NCBI GenBank assembly: GCA_030537815.1
Contig: JAUNVF010000011.1
Span: 1-48,762, forward strand
From: Tissierellia bacterium
GTDB lineage: Bacteria > Bacillota > Clostridia > Tissierellales > Peptoniphilaceae
Direction: 5' to 3'
DNA: 48,762 bases
Shown here: positions 26,987 to 36,398 of the stretch, in pieces
How positions within the stretch are numbered: position 1 is the stretch's first letter
Layout of the letters: every line of letters begins with the position of its first letter
The notes under the pieces: generated by a model
Told to the model about the DNA's origin: nothing
Database searches by the model: none
What the model saw: the letters and a program-made list of their open reading frames with translations, nothing else
Position numbers and translations under genes: made by a program

Positions 26987-27011
26987 ATATATAATATTAA
27001 GGATGGTGTAT

Positions 27012-27275
27012 ATGGCAGAGGAAAAGGTTACCTTAGTAAATGAAATAGGCCTTCACGCTAGACCGGCTTCAAAATTTATCAGAGAGACCATTAAGTATAA
27101 AAGCGATATTGAGGTTATCAAGGGCGATAAAGTTTATAATGCAAAGAGTATAATGGGTGTTTTGAGCATGGGAGCAGTTAAAGGCGACACAGTTACTATT
27201 AGAGCTACAGGTGAAGATGCGGAAGAAGCCGTGAAAAATATAATACAATTGATAAAATATGATTTACATGAGTAG
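27012..27275 (+). CDS. ptsH: Phosphocarrier protein HPr
   Basis: 87 residues. H15 in IGLHARPAS is phosphorylated by enzyme I; S46 in AKSIMGVLSMG is the site for HPr kinase in Firmicutes. With the start at ATG 27012 both residues get the canonical numbers 15 and 46, and AAGG lies nine bases upstream, so this start is preferred over ATG 27003, which overlaps the site. ptsI and hprK are not in the window. It stands alone behind its own promoter and structured leader. Confidence 0.93.
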   Translation: MAEEKVTLVNEIGLHARPASKFIRETIKYKSDIEVIKGDKVYNAKSIMGVLSMGAVKGDTVTIRATGEDAEEAVKNIIQLIKYDLHE

Positions 27276-27310
27276 CTCATTATTTTCTTTAAAAAAATAT
27301 CTTATTAACT

Positions 27311-27346
27311 AAAACCGATTATCCTAAAAGGATGACGGTTTTATTT
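27311..27346 (+). terminator. Terminator after HPr
   Basis: Stem AAAACCG..ATCCT / AGGAT..CGGTTTT with a short asymmetric inner bulge, then TTATTT. Confidence 0.8.
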
Positions 27347-27437
27347 AATTTGCAAATAATTGCTTGGCAGACGAAAGCCTTTTATTTGTGACTTTTAAAA
27401 TAATTTATGATAGAATTAAAAAGTAGTGGAGGGGCAT

Positions 27438-28724
27438 ATGAGCTATAATGATTCGCGTAAAAATAAAAGATATAAGAGGAAAAAGAAGTATAGGATAAAT
27501 AAACCCAGATTCATATTTGCAATAATAGTCGCATTGACATTAGTCTGGGCTTCTTTTAAATTAGTTTTGAGCGCCTCAAATCTCATATCGCAAAAAAGAT
27601 CAGGATTGACAGCATATAGCTCTGATACTATAGATGAAAAAGATGAAAAGACGAATAAAAATGATGAAAAAGATTCAGAGAGTTCTGGAGCTGAAAGCAT
27701 TTCGGTACTAGCTTCAGGAGATATATTATACCAGTCTACAATGGTGAATGCAGGATACAATTCCGCTACTGAAAAGTACGACTTTACAGATCATTATGGT
27801 AGAATTAGAGATTTGATATCTGACTGTGACTTGGCAATTACAAATTTGGTTGGAATTATAGCAGACAAGGATGAGTCTTTCTCTTATGGATCTTTGATTA
27901 TATTGCCGGAGGAAGTCACTACTGCATTGAGATATGCAGGTTTTGATGCAATAGCTACAGGAAATAATCACTGCCTAGACAATGGGGCTAAAGGGATAGA
28001 AAATACAATAGATGCAATAAATTTTAATAATATGAAGCATTTTGGAACTAAAAAGCTGATAGGAGAAGAATTGCCGATAATAGATGTCAAGGGAATCAAG
28101 ATAGGGCTTTTGTCTTATGCGGAGAGCTTTAATGGATTGGAGAAAATACTGCCTGAAGACAAGAGATATATGATAAGTAGATTAGATGAGGATCAGATAA
28201 AAAAAGATCTCTCATTGCTAAAATCGAGAGGGGCTGATTTATCTATTGTATATCTAAATTGGGGGAAAGAGTATTCACTCAGTCCCGATGATGCTCAAAT
28301 AAAAACTGCTCATAATCTAATCGAATCCGGAGCGGATTTAGTTCTCGGAACATCCACAAATGTATTGCAAAAAATGGAAATAGTTAATAAAGATGATAAA
28401 GATAAATTCATCATATACTCTATGGGAAATGCTATTTCCAATCTTAGAGAAGAAACTATTCAAAATAAATTTGCCGAAGTTGGAGTTTTTTTAAAATTTG
28501 AAATCGAAAAAAAAGACGGCGATACCGTAATTAAAAAGTTGACAACATATCCGACATGGACCAATTCGTATACGGATATAAATGGGAATAAGAAATTTGA
28601 ATTGTTGAATACTCAGGATTTTGTAGAGGGTGGGAAATACAGAGATACTGTAAATGAATCGACTCTCAACAGAATAATTGAAGCGAGAGATCTTGCCATA
28701 AAAGTTTTAAATGGCGAATTATAA
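27438..28724 (+). CDS. CapA-like protein, membrane-anchored, with degenerate metal ligands
   Basis: 428 residues. An N-terminal basic stretch and one membrane segment (about 22-42), then a linker rich in D, E and K, then a CapA/PgsA-type domain (SVLASGDILYQST, ATGNNHCLDNG, YLNWGKEYSLSP, FIIYSMGNAISN). Usual metal-binding residues of the family are not all there: the NLE motif reads TNLVG (V138) and the GHHPHV motif reads GTSTNVLQ (residues 304-311), losing both histidines, while H178 of the NNH motif is kept. It may bind or regulate rather than hydrolyse. Start chosen at ATG 27438 behind GGAGGGG; a GTG 12 bases earlier lies inside the site. Confidence 0.7.
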   Translation: MSYNDSRKNKRYKRKKKYRINKPRFIFAIIVALTLVWASFKLVLSASNLISQKRSGLTAYSSDTIDEKDEKTNKNDEKDSESSGAESISVLASGDILYQSTMVNAGYNSATEKYDFTDHYGRIRDLISDCDLAITNLVGIIADKDESFSYGSLIILPEEVTTALRYAGFDAIATGNNHCLDNGAKGIENTIDAINFNNMKHFGTKKLIGEELPIIDVKGIKIGLLSYAESFNGLEKILPEDKRYMISRLDEDQIKKDLSLLKSRGADLSIVYLNWGKEYSLSPDDAQIKTAHNLIESGADLVLGTSTNVLQKMEIVNKDDKDKFIIYSMGNAISNLREETIQNKFAEVGVFLKFEIEKKDGDTVIKKLTTYPTWTNSYTDINGNKKFELLNTQDFVEGGKYRDTVNESTLNRIIEARDLAIKVLNGEL

Positions 28725-28745
28725 AAGAAATTAGAGAGGTAGATT

Positions 28746-29579
28746 ATGCAAGGTATACAAACTTACATACAGAATATTAGATGGCAAGATGTCGTCGACA
28801 TAATGATTGTAGCTCTTATCCTTTATAAATTGATGATACTTATCAAAGAAACGAGGGCCGAGCAGCTCATTAAAGGTATAATAGCATTGCTTATATTTAA
28901 TTTTGTTACTAAAAAGCTAGAATTATATACCATTGGTTGGATATTGAGCAATACTATGTTTTACGGTATGCTTTCACTATTGATCGTATTTCAGCCTGAG
29001 CTAAGGAGAGGCTTGGAATATATAGGAAGATCCAATTTTTTAAGCAAGCCAATTGTAGAAATAAAAGGCGAACAGATAAATAGAATTACAAATGAGATGA
29101 CGGCTGCTATCTCCTCTTTGGCGAGGCAGAAGATAGGAGCTTTAATAGTTATTGAAAAAAATACAGGATTAAACGAAATAATTGAATCCGGCACCGATTT
29201 AAATGCCGATATATCAAGTGAATTATTGATAAATATATTTATCCCGAATACTCCTCTTCACGACGGAGCCGTAGTGATAAGGGGAGATAAAATAAAAGCA
29301 GCGGCTTGTTTTTTGCCACTTACAGATAATATCACATTATCAAAGGAATTGGGCACGAGGCATAGAGCGGCAATCGGGATTTCTGAAAGATCAGATGCAA
29401 TAGCCATAATAGTTTCAGAGGAAACCGGCGGTGTTTCCATAGCTGAAACCGGACAGATTACCAGATATGTAGACGATGAGACCTTGAAATTGATATTAAA
29501 GGGAGTATTTTCGAGAGAAGATACAGGGCTATTGTCTTTGTGGAGGAGTAAAGATGAAAAATCTGAAAGCAAATCTTAA
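28746..29579 (+). CDS. cdaA: Diadenylate cyclase CdaA
   Basis: 277 residues. Three N-terminal membrane helices followed by a DAC domain with the two catalytic motifs: HDGAVVI (DGA) and GTRHRAAIG (RHR). It makes cyclic di-AMP from two ATP. A GAGAGGTAGATT site precedes the ATG. Its 3' end overlaps cdaR by 26 bases. In Firmicutes cdaA-cdaR-glmM form one operon, and CdaR and GlmM control the cyclase; here a CCA-adding enzyme gene lies between cdaR and glmM. Confidence 0.97.
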   Translation: MQGIQTYIQNIRWQDVVDIMIVALILYKLMILIKETRAEQLIKGIIALLIFNFVTKKLELYTIGWILSNTMFYGMLSLLIVFQPELRRGLEYIGRSNFLSKPIVEIKGEQINRITNEMTAAISSLARQKIGALIVIEKNTGLNEIIESGTDLNADISSELLINIFIPNTPLHDGAVVIRGDKIKAAACFLPLTDNITLSKELGTRHRAAIGISERSDAIAIIVSEETGGVSIAETGQITRYVDDETLKLILKGVFSREDTGLLSLWRSKDEKSESKS

Positions 29580-30777
29580 ACTGAAAATTTTCTCTATTTT
29601 AATAGCCATCGCCCTATGGTCTTTTGTAATCGGAATAGAGAATCCGGAAATGGTAAAAGATTATACAAATATTCCCATAACTTTAAAAAAACTCGAATCA
29701 ATTTACGATAGAGGCTATACTATAGTAGGAGACAAAGATATTTCTGTGAATTTAAAGCTCAAGGGCAAGACGAATGATTTTATAAATGTAAATGCTTCCG
29801 ATATAAGAGCTGAAGTAGATATGAGCCAATATAATGAAAATGACAGCAGTATCCCAATCAAATTTATAGTGCCAGAGGGGATAACGATAACTGAAAAGTC
29901 GATATCCAATCTTCCTATAAAGATTGAAAAAGTTGAATCAAAGGCGGTTCCTGTCGAGATCATAGAAGAAGGAGAGCCGAAAAATGACAGGATTGTTGAA
30001 AAGACTGCTACGATTCCGGAGACTGTTGTAGTTAAAGGTTCCGAGTCCCTGATTCAATCTGTCGAAAAGGCGGTATCTTCTGTCGATTTATCTCAAATCG
30101 ACACTGCTACAACGAGGAATCTGCCGCTTGCCGTAGTCGATTTTTCGGGAAATGAAATCACGGGAGTGGATTTATCACAGGAATATGTAAATGTTTCATT
30201 TAATGTATATCTGGTTAAAAAAGTTCCGGTTACTATAGTCACCGAAAACGAATTACCAGACCAGACTTTTGAGGTGCTCAGACAGTTGTCAGCTGATGAG
30301 GTTGGAGTCTACGGTGCGCCGGAAGTCGTAAATAAGTTAAAAGAGATAAAAACTCATCCTTTAGATTTGAAAAAGGTGGTTTCAGACGGGAGCTATGATC
30401 TGACTCTTGAGCTTCCCGAAGGAGTTAAATTATCAAATAAAAATGTGGATTTAAAAGTTAAATTCATACTCGACAAGATGATTACAAAACATTTAAATAT
30501 AAAGGCTGAGAATATAGAGTTGAGGAATAGACCGGGGAAATCGACGGCTGCGATAATAAGCGATGATGAATTTATTAATTTCGATATAAAAGGCTATAAG
30601 AGCAAAGTTAACCCTATTGAACCGGATGGAATCAAGATCTATGCAGATCTATCGGGTATGACCAATGGAATACAAGAGGTTCAGCTCAAGATGGATGAGA
30701 TTCCTGAAGTGAATTTTTCAAATATAACTCCATCGACTGTGAAGGTTAGGATTACGGAGAAACAGGGTGAAGAGTAA
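29554..30777 (+). CDS. cdaR: YbbR-domain protein CdaR
   Basis: 407 residues. One N-terminal membrane segment (LKIFSILIAIALWSFVIG) and then several YbbR repeats recognised by segments such as VPVEIIEEGEPKND..RIVEK, VKGSESLIQSVEKAVSSVDL and VPVTIVTENELPDQTFEV. The repeats lie outside the membrane and regulate the cyclase CdaA with which it forms a complex. The ATG lies inside cdaA, so the two are translated together. The stop overlaps the start of the following gene. Confidence 0.93.
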   Translation: MKNLKANLKLKIFSILIAIALWSFVIGIENPEMVKDYTNIPITLKKLESIYDRGYTIVGDKDISVNLKLKGKTNDFINVNASDIRAEVDMSQYNENDSSIPIKFIVPEGITITEKSISNLPIKIEKVESKAVPVEIIEEGEPKNDRIVEKTATIPETVVVKGSESLIQSVEKAVSSVDLSQIDTATTRNLPLAVVDFSGNEITGVDLSQEYVNVSFNVYLVKKVPVTIVTENELPDQTFEVLRQLSADEVGVYGAPEVVNKLKEIKTHPLDLKKVVSDGSYDLTLELPEGVKLSNKNVDLKVKFILDKMITKHLNIKAENIELRNRPGKSTAAIISDDEFINFDIKGYKSKVNPIEPDGIKIYADLSGMTNGIQEVQLKMDEIPEVNFSNITPSTVKVRITEKQGEE

Positions 30778-32107
30778 AATAGAAATAGAATTGCCCGGAT
30801 ATATAAAAAAAGCTATATTTAAGCTTGAAAATTCCGGATTTGAGACTTTTGTAGTCGGAGGAGCAGTAAGGGATTCAATCATAGGCAGGGAGATTTACGA
30901 CTATGATTTAGCGACAAATGCCCTACCGGAACAAAATAAAGAAATATTTAAAGATTATAATATAATAGATATAGGAAGTAAATACGGTACTGTAATAGTA
31001 GAGATCGACGGTTTTAATATTGAGATAACTACTTATAGAGAAGATGAAGAGTACCTAGATGGCAGAAGGCCTTCGGATGTAAAATTTACTAAAAGTCTAA
31101 AGAGCGATTTATCGAGAAGGGATTTTACGATTAATGCCATGGCTTATAATCCGAATACAGGTCTGGTCGACGAATTTCATGGCATGAAAGATATTGAGAA
31201 TAAAGTCATAAGGACTGTAGGAGATGCCAATAAGAGATTTACAGAAGATTATTTGAGGATAATGAGGGCGATTAGGTTTTCTTCTCAATTGGGATTTAAA
31301 CTTGACAAAGAGGTAGTTGGAGCGATAATATTTTGTAAGATTGGATTAAAGGATATCAGCAGAGAGAGGATAAGAGATGAGTTTGATAAGATCCTCCTCT
31401 CTCAAAATCCGGGACATGGTCTGAGAATACTTTCTGATACCGGAGTGCTAAAAATAATATCAAAAGATATTGATTATATGGTAGACTTTAATCAGCATAG
31501 TAGTTTTCATGATTATGATTTATTTGAGCATAGCATAAGGGTTATTGAAAATGCTCCGGCTAAATTGGAAATCAGATTGGCCGCATTATTTCATGATATA
31601 GGAAAGCCCGCAACTATGATTATAGATGAAAGAGGCGAGGGAAGATTTTTTGGGCATCAGAAAAAATCTAGAGATATAGCAGAAAAATTTCTAAAAGAGT
31701 ATAGATATAGCGGCAATACAATTCAAAAGGTATTAAATCTCGTTGAAAGACATATGGATAATACTAATAGATACACAGAGAAGTCAGTAAAAAAATTAAT
31801 ATCTAGGCTGGGCGAGGATGTATTTGACTTATTTGATTTACAAGAGGCGGATATACTCGGAACGAATAGGCCGGATTTTATTGAAAATATAAATAATGGA
31901 AGAAGATTGGCCAGGGATATAATAGAGAATAAAATCCCCGTTAAAAAGAGTCAATTGGCAGTAAATGGTTACGATTTGATAGAAATAGGGTATACTCAAG
32001 GGAGAAAGATAGGAGATATATTAAATATTTTGACTGATATAGTCATAGATGATCCGAGCAAAAATACGAAAGAGACTTTAGTGGAGATCGCTAAAAAATA
32101 TAAATGA
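30767..32107 (+). CDS. cca: CCA-adding tRNA nucleotidyltransferase with HD domain
   Basis: 446 residues. N-terminal class II nucleotidyltransferase head: FVVGGAVRDSI, catalytic DYDLATNALPEQ, then RRDFTINAMAYNP, EDYLRIMRAIRFSSQLG. Middle HD domain: LAALFHDIGKPAT with the HD pair and H in the next metal loop. It completes the CCA end of tRNAs and may also act as phosphohydrolase through HD. Start is GTG 30767, overlapping the cdaR stop; AGGGT in front gives the site. Its placement within the cda-glmM operon is unusual. Confidence 0.9.
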   Translation: MKSKIEIELPGYIKKAIFKLENSGFETFVVGGAVRDSIIGREIYDYDLATNALPEQNKEIFKDYNIIDIGSKYGTVIVEIDGFNIEITTYREDEEYLDGRRPSDVKFTKSLKSDLSRRDFTINAMAYNPNTGLVDEFHGMKDIENKVIRTVGDANKRFTEDYLRIMRAIRFSSQLGFKLDKEVVGAIIFCKIGLKDISRERIRDEFDKILLSQNPGHGLRILSDTGVLKIISKDIDYMVDFNQHSSFHDYDLFEHSIRVIENAPAKLEIRLAALFHDIGKPATMIIDERGEGRFFGHQKKSRDIAEKFLKEYRYSGNTIQKVLNLVERHMDNTNRYTEKSVKKLISRLGEDVFDLFDLQEADILGTNRPDFIENINNGRRLARDIIENKIPVKKSQLAVNGYDLIEIGYTQGRKIGDILNILTDIVIDDPSKNTKETLVEIAKKYK

Positions 32108-32117
32108 TGGAGGTCGC

Positions 32118-33461
32118 ATGAAAAAACTATTTGGCACTGATGGTATAAGAGGGGTTGCAAATGAAGAACTATCACCTGAGCTTGCATATAAGGTTGGAAG
32201 AGCAGCAGCCTATGAACTGAAAGATTCAAAAAATAAAATAATAGTGATAGGTCGTGATACTAGAATATCAGGTGACCTCCTAAGATCTGCATTGACTGCC
32301 GGTATTTTATCGGTAGGAGTAGATGTTATAGATGTCGGCATAGTACCAACTCCAGCGATTGCCTACTTTACCAGAGAATATGAAGCGGCGGCCGGAATTG
32401 TAATATCCGCATCTCATAATCCCGGTGAATTTAATGGAATTAAATTCTTTTCGTCAAAGGGATTTAAATTTCCGGACAAGGTAGAGATAGAGATAGAAGA
32501 ATTGATAGAAAATATAGATAATATTAAATACCACCCAACCGGATCGGAAGTTGGAGTGATAAGAAATGATGAAAATGCAGCCGATAAATACGCCGATTAT
32601 CTCAAATCAAAGGTCGATATTGATTTGAGCGGCATGAAGATAGTGATCGATTGTGGTCATGGAGCAACTTTGACTTGTGCAGACAAAGTATTCAAAGATT
32701 TGGGTGCAGAAGCTATAATATTGAATGATGATTATAATGGAATGGATATAAATGACGATTGTGGTTCGACTAAGCCGGAATTGGTTCAAGAGGCTGTAAT
32801 AAAATACAAAGCGGATATAGGACTTTCATTTGATGGAGATGGCGACAGACTGATTGCAATCGACGAAAAAGGTAAGATCATGGACGGAGATCATTATCTT
32901 GCAGCATGTGCTACTCATTTGATGCACAAGGGTAAGCTCCCAGATAATATGATAGTTAGCACGGTGATGTGTAATCTTGGACTTAGAGAATATGCTGATA
33001 AAAATGGGATGAAAGTAATAATGACGCCCGTTGGAGATAGATATGTTTTAGAGGAAATGATCGCCAAGGGTTATAGCTTGGGGGGAGAACAGTCAGGTCA
33101 TTTTATATATCTTGAGGACAGTACGACAGGAGACGGAATACTTTCTGCTCTGAAATTATTAGAAACTATGATAGATGAGAAGAAGTCTTTATCTGAGTTA
33201 AATGAGCTTATGATTACTTATCCGCAGGTTTTGAAAAATGCGAAGGTTTCTAATGAATCTAAATTTAAATATCAGGATGACGAGGTAATTAATAAAGCTA
33301 TAAGAGAATTCGAGGATAAATTTACCGAACAAGGCAGAGTTCTAATAAGGCCATCCGGAACAGAACCCCTAGTTAGGGTTATGGTCGAGGGCAAGGAGCT
33401 TGAAGTCCTTGAAAGGGAATCTGAAAAACTCGTAAAAATAATCGAAGATAGACTTGGATAG
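32118..33461 (+). CDS. glmM: Phosphoglucosamine mutase
   Basis: 447 residues, normal length. Start KKLFGTDGIRGVANEELSP, the phosphoserine loop ISASHNPGEFNGIKFF, metal loop DGDGDRLIAID, sugar loop GGEQSGHFIY and phosphate loop IRPSGTEPLVRVMVEG. It interconverts glucosamine-6-P and glucosamine-1-P for UDP-GlcNAc and hence peptidoglycan. GGAGGTCGC precedes the ATG. GlmM also inhibits CdaA in other Firmicutes, so its link to cdaA is meaningful. Confidence 0.97.
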   Translation: MKKLFGTDGIRGVANEELSPELAYKVGRAAAYELKDSKNKIIVIGRDTRISGDLLRSALTAGILSVGVDVIDVGIVPTPAIAYFTREYEAAAGIVISASHNPGEFNGIKFFSSKGFKFPDKVEIEIEELIENIDNIKYHPTGSEVGVIRNDENAADKYADYLKSKVDIDLSGMKIVIDCGHGATLTCADKVFKDLGAEAIILNDDYNGMDINDDCGSTKPELVQEAVIKYKADIGLSFDGDGDRLIAIDEKGKIMDGDHYLAACATHLMHKGKLPDNMIVSTVMCNLGLREYADKNGMKVIMTPVGDRYVLEEMIAKGYSLGGEQSGHFIYLEDSTTGDGILSALKLLETMIDEKKSLSELNELMITYPQVLKNAKVSNESKFKYQDDEVINKAIREFEDKFTEQGRVLIRPSGTEPLVRVMVEGKELEVLERESEKLVKIIEDRLG

Positions 33462-33472
33462 GAGGCTTATTA

Positions 33473-34309
33473 GTGGATAAATATATTGTTGCAGATTCTT
33501 CTTGTGAATTTACTGAAGAGATGAAAAAAGATGATAAGATTATAGAGATTCCATTTAAAATAGATATCGATAATGAGAGATTTATTGATGACGGAAGCAT
33601 AGATATAGATCATTTATTGAAAAAGATGAAAGATTTTAAGGGAATCCCAAAGACGGCGGCTCCGAGTCCCGGAGATTTTTTGGCGGCATTTGAAAAAGGC
33701 AAAGAGGTATTTGCGATAACTATATCATCAGCCTTGAGTGCTACTTACAGCAATGCCGTACTTGCGAAGAAGATGGCTGAAGAGAAAGGAAGCCGTTTAA
33801 TACATGTATTTGATTCGAAATCGGCATCCAGTGGTGAAACTCTCGTAGCTCTTAAAATTCGAGAATATATAGAAAATGGTCTTGAATTCGATGAGATAGT
33901 TGAAAAAGTAGAGTCTTTTATTTCGAAGATGAAGACTGTATTTGTATTAGATTCGATAGACAATCTCCTCAAAAATGGAAGGATGTCAAAGATAACCGGA
34001 TTCATAGCAAATGTTTTATCTATAAAGCCGGTTCTGATTGGTGATGAAAACGGAGAAATAAATTTATTAGCAAAAGCTAGGGGAATCAAAAATGCAAGGG
34101 CGAAGTTGGTCGAGATAATAGGTGAAGACAAAGATATACTAAAGGAAAAAACTATGGTAATCACTTATTGCAATTCAAAAGAAGCGGCTGAGGATTTAAA
34201 AAGAGAAATAGAACAAAAATATGGCCCTAAGGAGATTTACCTTATTGAGACCGGAGGTTTGTCCAGCGTATATGCTGATGACGGCGGTATAGTAATTTCT
34301 TATCGATAG
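33473..34309 (+). CDS. DegV-family fatty-acid-binding protein
   Basis: 278 residues. The family start IVADSSCEFTEEM, PKTAAPSPGDFLAAFEKG, ITISSALSATYSNA and FDSKSASSGE all match DegV proteins; the serine in the TAAPSP/ISSALS area binds the fatty acid head. It holds an acyl chain for FakA-type fatty-acid kinase; FakA is not in the window. Starts at GTG 33473, preceded by GGAGGCTTATTA, 11 bases behind glmM. It ends a transcription unit; the next gene has its own promoter. Confidence 0.9.
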   Translation: MDKYIVADSSCEFTEEMKKDDKIIEIPFKIDIDNERFIDDGSIDIDHLLKKMKDFKGIPKTAAPSPGDFLAAFEKGKEVFAITISSALSATYSNAVLAKKMAEEKGSRLIHVFDSKSASSGETLVALKIREYIENGLEFDEIVEKVESFISKMKTVFVLDSIDNLLKNGRMSKITGFIANVLSIKPVLIGDENGEINLLAKARGIKNARAKLVEIIGEDKDILKEKTMVITYCNSKEAAEDLKREIEQKYGPKEIYLIETGGLSSVYADDGGIVISYR

Positions 34310-34331
34310 AGTATTGTTTTATTAAAATATA

Positions 34332-34340
34332 TGTTATAAT
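34332..34340 (+). promoter_or_regulatory. Extended -10 promoter of the tig operon
   Basis: TGtTATAAT, with only a weak -35 (TTGTTT, spacing 15). It lies 35 bases before tig. Confidence 0.5.
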
Positions 34341-34375
34341 GGTAGAATGTGAAGATTAAAGTAGGGGGATCAGAA

Positions 34376-35755
34376 ATGAGTGTAGAATTAAAAACTAGAG
34401 AAAATAATAAAGCTGTTTTTACAGTAGAAATAAATCCTGAAGAATTTAGGGCTGCGATAAATAAGGCTTATCAAAAGAATAAGCATTTATTCGGAATTCC
34501 TGGATTCAGAAAAGGAAAGGCACCGAGAAAAATAATAGAATTAAATTACGGCAAAGATATATTTTATGAAGATGCTGTTAATATAGTTCTCAATGAAAAA
34601 TATGAGCCGGCTCTTGACGAATTAGAATTAACTCCTGTAGATTATCCTGAAGTGGATATTCTTGATGAAGTTAGTGAAGACGAGCCATTCAAAGCCGAGT
34701 TTACAGTAGAGATCAAACCTGATGCCAAATTGGGAGACTATAGCAATTTAGAAGTCGATGTCGTTAAATACGATGTAAATGATGAGATGGTAGAAGCGGA
34801 GATTGAAAAAGAAATTAAAAAGAATGCTAGATTGGTAGTCGTAGACAGACCGGCAGAAAAGGGCGATACCGTAAATATAGATTTTGAAGGATTTATAGAC
34901 GGAGTAGCTTTTGACGGAGGTAAGGGCGAATCGCATGATTTAGTACTTGGTTCAAATTCATTTATTCCTGGATTTGAGGATCAATTGGTCGGTAAAAATG
35001 CAGGTGAAGAATTTGAGATCGATATTAAATTCCCTGAAGAGTATACAGATGAATTAAAAGGTAAAGATGCCGTATTTAAAATAGTCATGAATAATATCAA
35101 GGTAGAGGAATTACCTGAACTTGACGATGATTTTGTAATGGATGTATCGGAATTCGATACTGTAGAGGAATATAGAAATAGCGTAAGAGAAAAACTGATA
35201 GAAAATAATGAGAAAATGCTCGAGGATCAGAAAGTTGCAAATGCTACAAAAGCATTGATTGAGATAACTGAAGTTGATATTCCGGAAATAATGATCGAGA
35301 AGGAAACTGATAGATTATTCAAAGAACATGAAAATAGATTGATGTCATATGGAATGAATCTGGATTCTTATTTTGCCGCAACTCATACAGATGAAGATAG
35401 ACTAAGAGAAGATCTTAGAAAAACAGCGAGGGGAATATTGGAGAGAGAATTGGCTCTTGAAGCATTCTCGAAAGCTGAGAATATCGAAGCGACTGATGAA
35501 GAGATAGACAATGAGCTGAGAGAGCTTGCAAAGGCATATTCTGAAACAGAAGTAGAAAGATTCGTATCTGAATATAAAGAAAAAGAAGATATGAGCATGA
35601 TTACTGATTTCATAATCAATAGAAAGACATTGGATCATTTAGTCGATATAGTAAAATTCAATATCAAGGATATCGATCCATCTGAAGAATCAGAAGATGA
35701 AGAAGTCGAAGAAGAGAAATCCGAAGATGCTGATAAAGAGGCTACAGAAGAGTAA
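34376..35755 (+). CDS. tig: Trigger factor (ribosome-associated chaperone, prolyl isomerase)
   Basis: 459 residues. N-terminal ribosome-docking signature [10 protein letters not shown], middle FKBP domain ([20 protein letters not shown] then [13 protein letters not shown]), C-terminal helical chaperone domain and an acidic tail with many E and D. It receives new chains at the ribosome exit. ATG 34376 is chosen because AGGGGGATCAG precedes it; an in-frame ATG at 34349 has no site. It begins the tig-clpP-clpX-lon-engB set of protein quality control. Confidence 0.96.
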   Translation: MSVELKTRENNKAVFTVEINPEEFRAAINKAYQKNKHLFGIPGFRKGKAPRKIIELNYGKDIFYEDAVNIVLNEKYEPALDELELTPVDYPEVDILDEVSEDEPFKAEFTVEIKPDAKLGDYSNLEVDVVKYDVNDEMVEAEIEKEIKKNARLVVVDRPAEKGDTVNIDFEGFIDGVAFDGGKGESHDLVLGSNSFIPGFEDQLVGKNAGEEFEIDIKFPEEYTDELKGKDAVFKIVMNNIKVEELPELDDDFVMDVSEFDTVEEYRNSVREKLIENNEKMLEDQKVANATKALIEITEVDIPEIMIEKETDRLFKEHENRLMSYGMNLDSYFAATHTDEDRLREDLRKTARGILERELALEAFSKAENIEATDEEIDNELRELAKAYSETEVERFVSEYKEKEDMSMITDFIINRKTLDHLVDIVKFNIKDIDPSEESEDEEVEEEKSEDADKEATEE

Positions 35756-35796
35756 TTAATTGTGATTTGCAATCAATGGATTCAGGAGGTTATAAA

Positions 35797-36381
35797 ATGG
35801 TTATGGTACCAATTGTTGTTGAACAGACTAATAGAGGAGAAAGATCCTATGATATATATTCTAGGCTTTTAAAAGAGAGGATTATCTTTCTAAGTGGACC
35901 GATTACAGATGATGTAGCGAATCTGGTAGTCGCTCAATTGCTGTTTTTAGTTGCAGAAGATCCTAATAAGGACATAAATCTTTATATAAATTCTCCGGGT
36001 GGTTCAGTGAGCGCAGGTCTTGCTATATATGATACTATGCAGTATATCAAATGCGATGTAAGCACTATATGTATTGGTCAGGCCGCAAGTATGGGGGCAT
36101 TTTTGCTTGCTGCCGGCGAAAAGGGAAAGAGGTATTCCCTTCCAAATGCAGATATAATGATCCATCAACCACTTGGTGGAGCTCAAGGTCAGGCTGAAGA
36201 TATCAGGATACAAGCTGAAAAGATATTGAAAGTTCGAGAGCTCCTCAATAAAATATTGACTGAAAAGACCGGACAAAGTCTTAAAAAGATTGAAAAAGAC
36301 ACCGATAGAGATTTCTTTATGACAGCTGAGGAAGCTGTAAAATACGGCTTAATCGATGAGGTTATAGAAAAATCCAAATAA
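35797..36381 (+). CDS. clpP: ATP-dependent Clp protease proteolytic subunit
   Basis: 194 residues. Catalytic triad: S98 in [12 protein letters not shown] in [12 protein letters not shown] and D in DTDRDFFM. It forms a double-ring chamber that works with ClpX from the next gene. ATG 35797 is chosen with AGGAGGTTATAAA before it; an upstream in-frame ATG at 35767 lacks a site. Eighteen bases separate it from clpX. Confidence 0.97.
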   Translation: MVMVPIVVEQTNRGERSYDIYSRLLKERIIFLSGPITDDVANLVVAQLLFLVAEDPNKDINLYINSPGGSVSAGLAIYDTMQYIKCDVSTICIGQAASMGAFLLAAGEKGKRYSLPNADIMIHQPLGGAQGQAEDIRIQAEKILKVRELLNKILTEKTGQSLKKIEKDTDRDFFMTAEEAVKYGLIDEVIEKSK

Positions 36382-36398
36382 TCAGCTAGGGGGATGAG

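Noticed and set aside
26860..27000. T-box or known riboswitch before HPr
   Set aside because: No AGGGTGGTACCGCG-like T-box, and no terminator; TPP, glycine, THF, SAM and c-di-GMP consensus parts are missing. Kept only as an unassigned structured leader.
27003..27011. Earlier ATG start for HPr
   Set aside because: It overlaps the ribosome-binding site and would move the active His and Ser away from positions 15 and 46.
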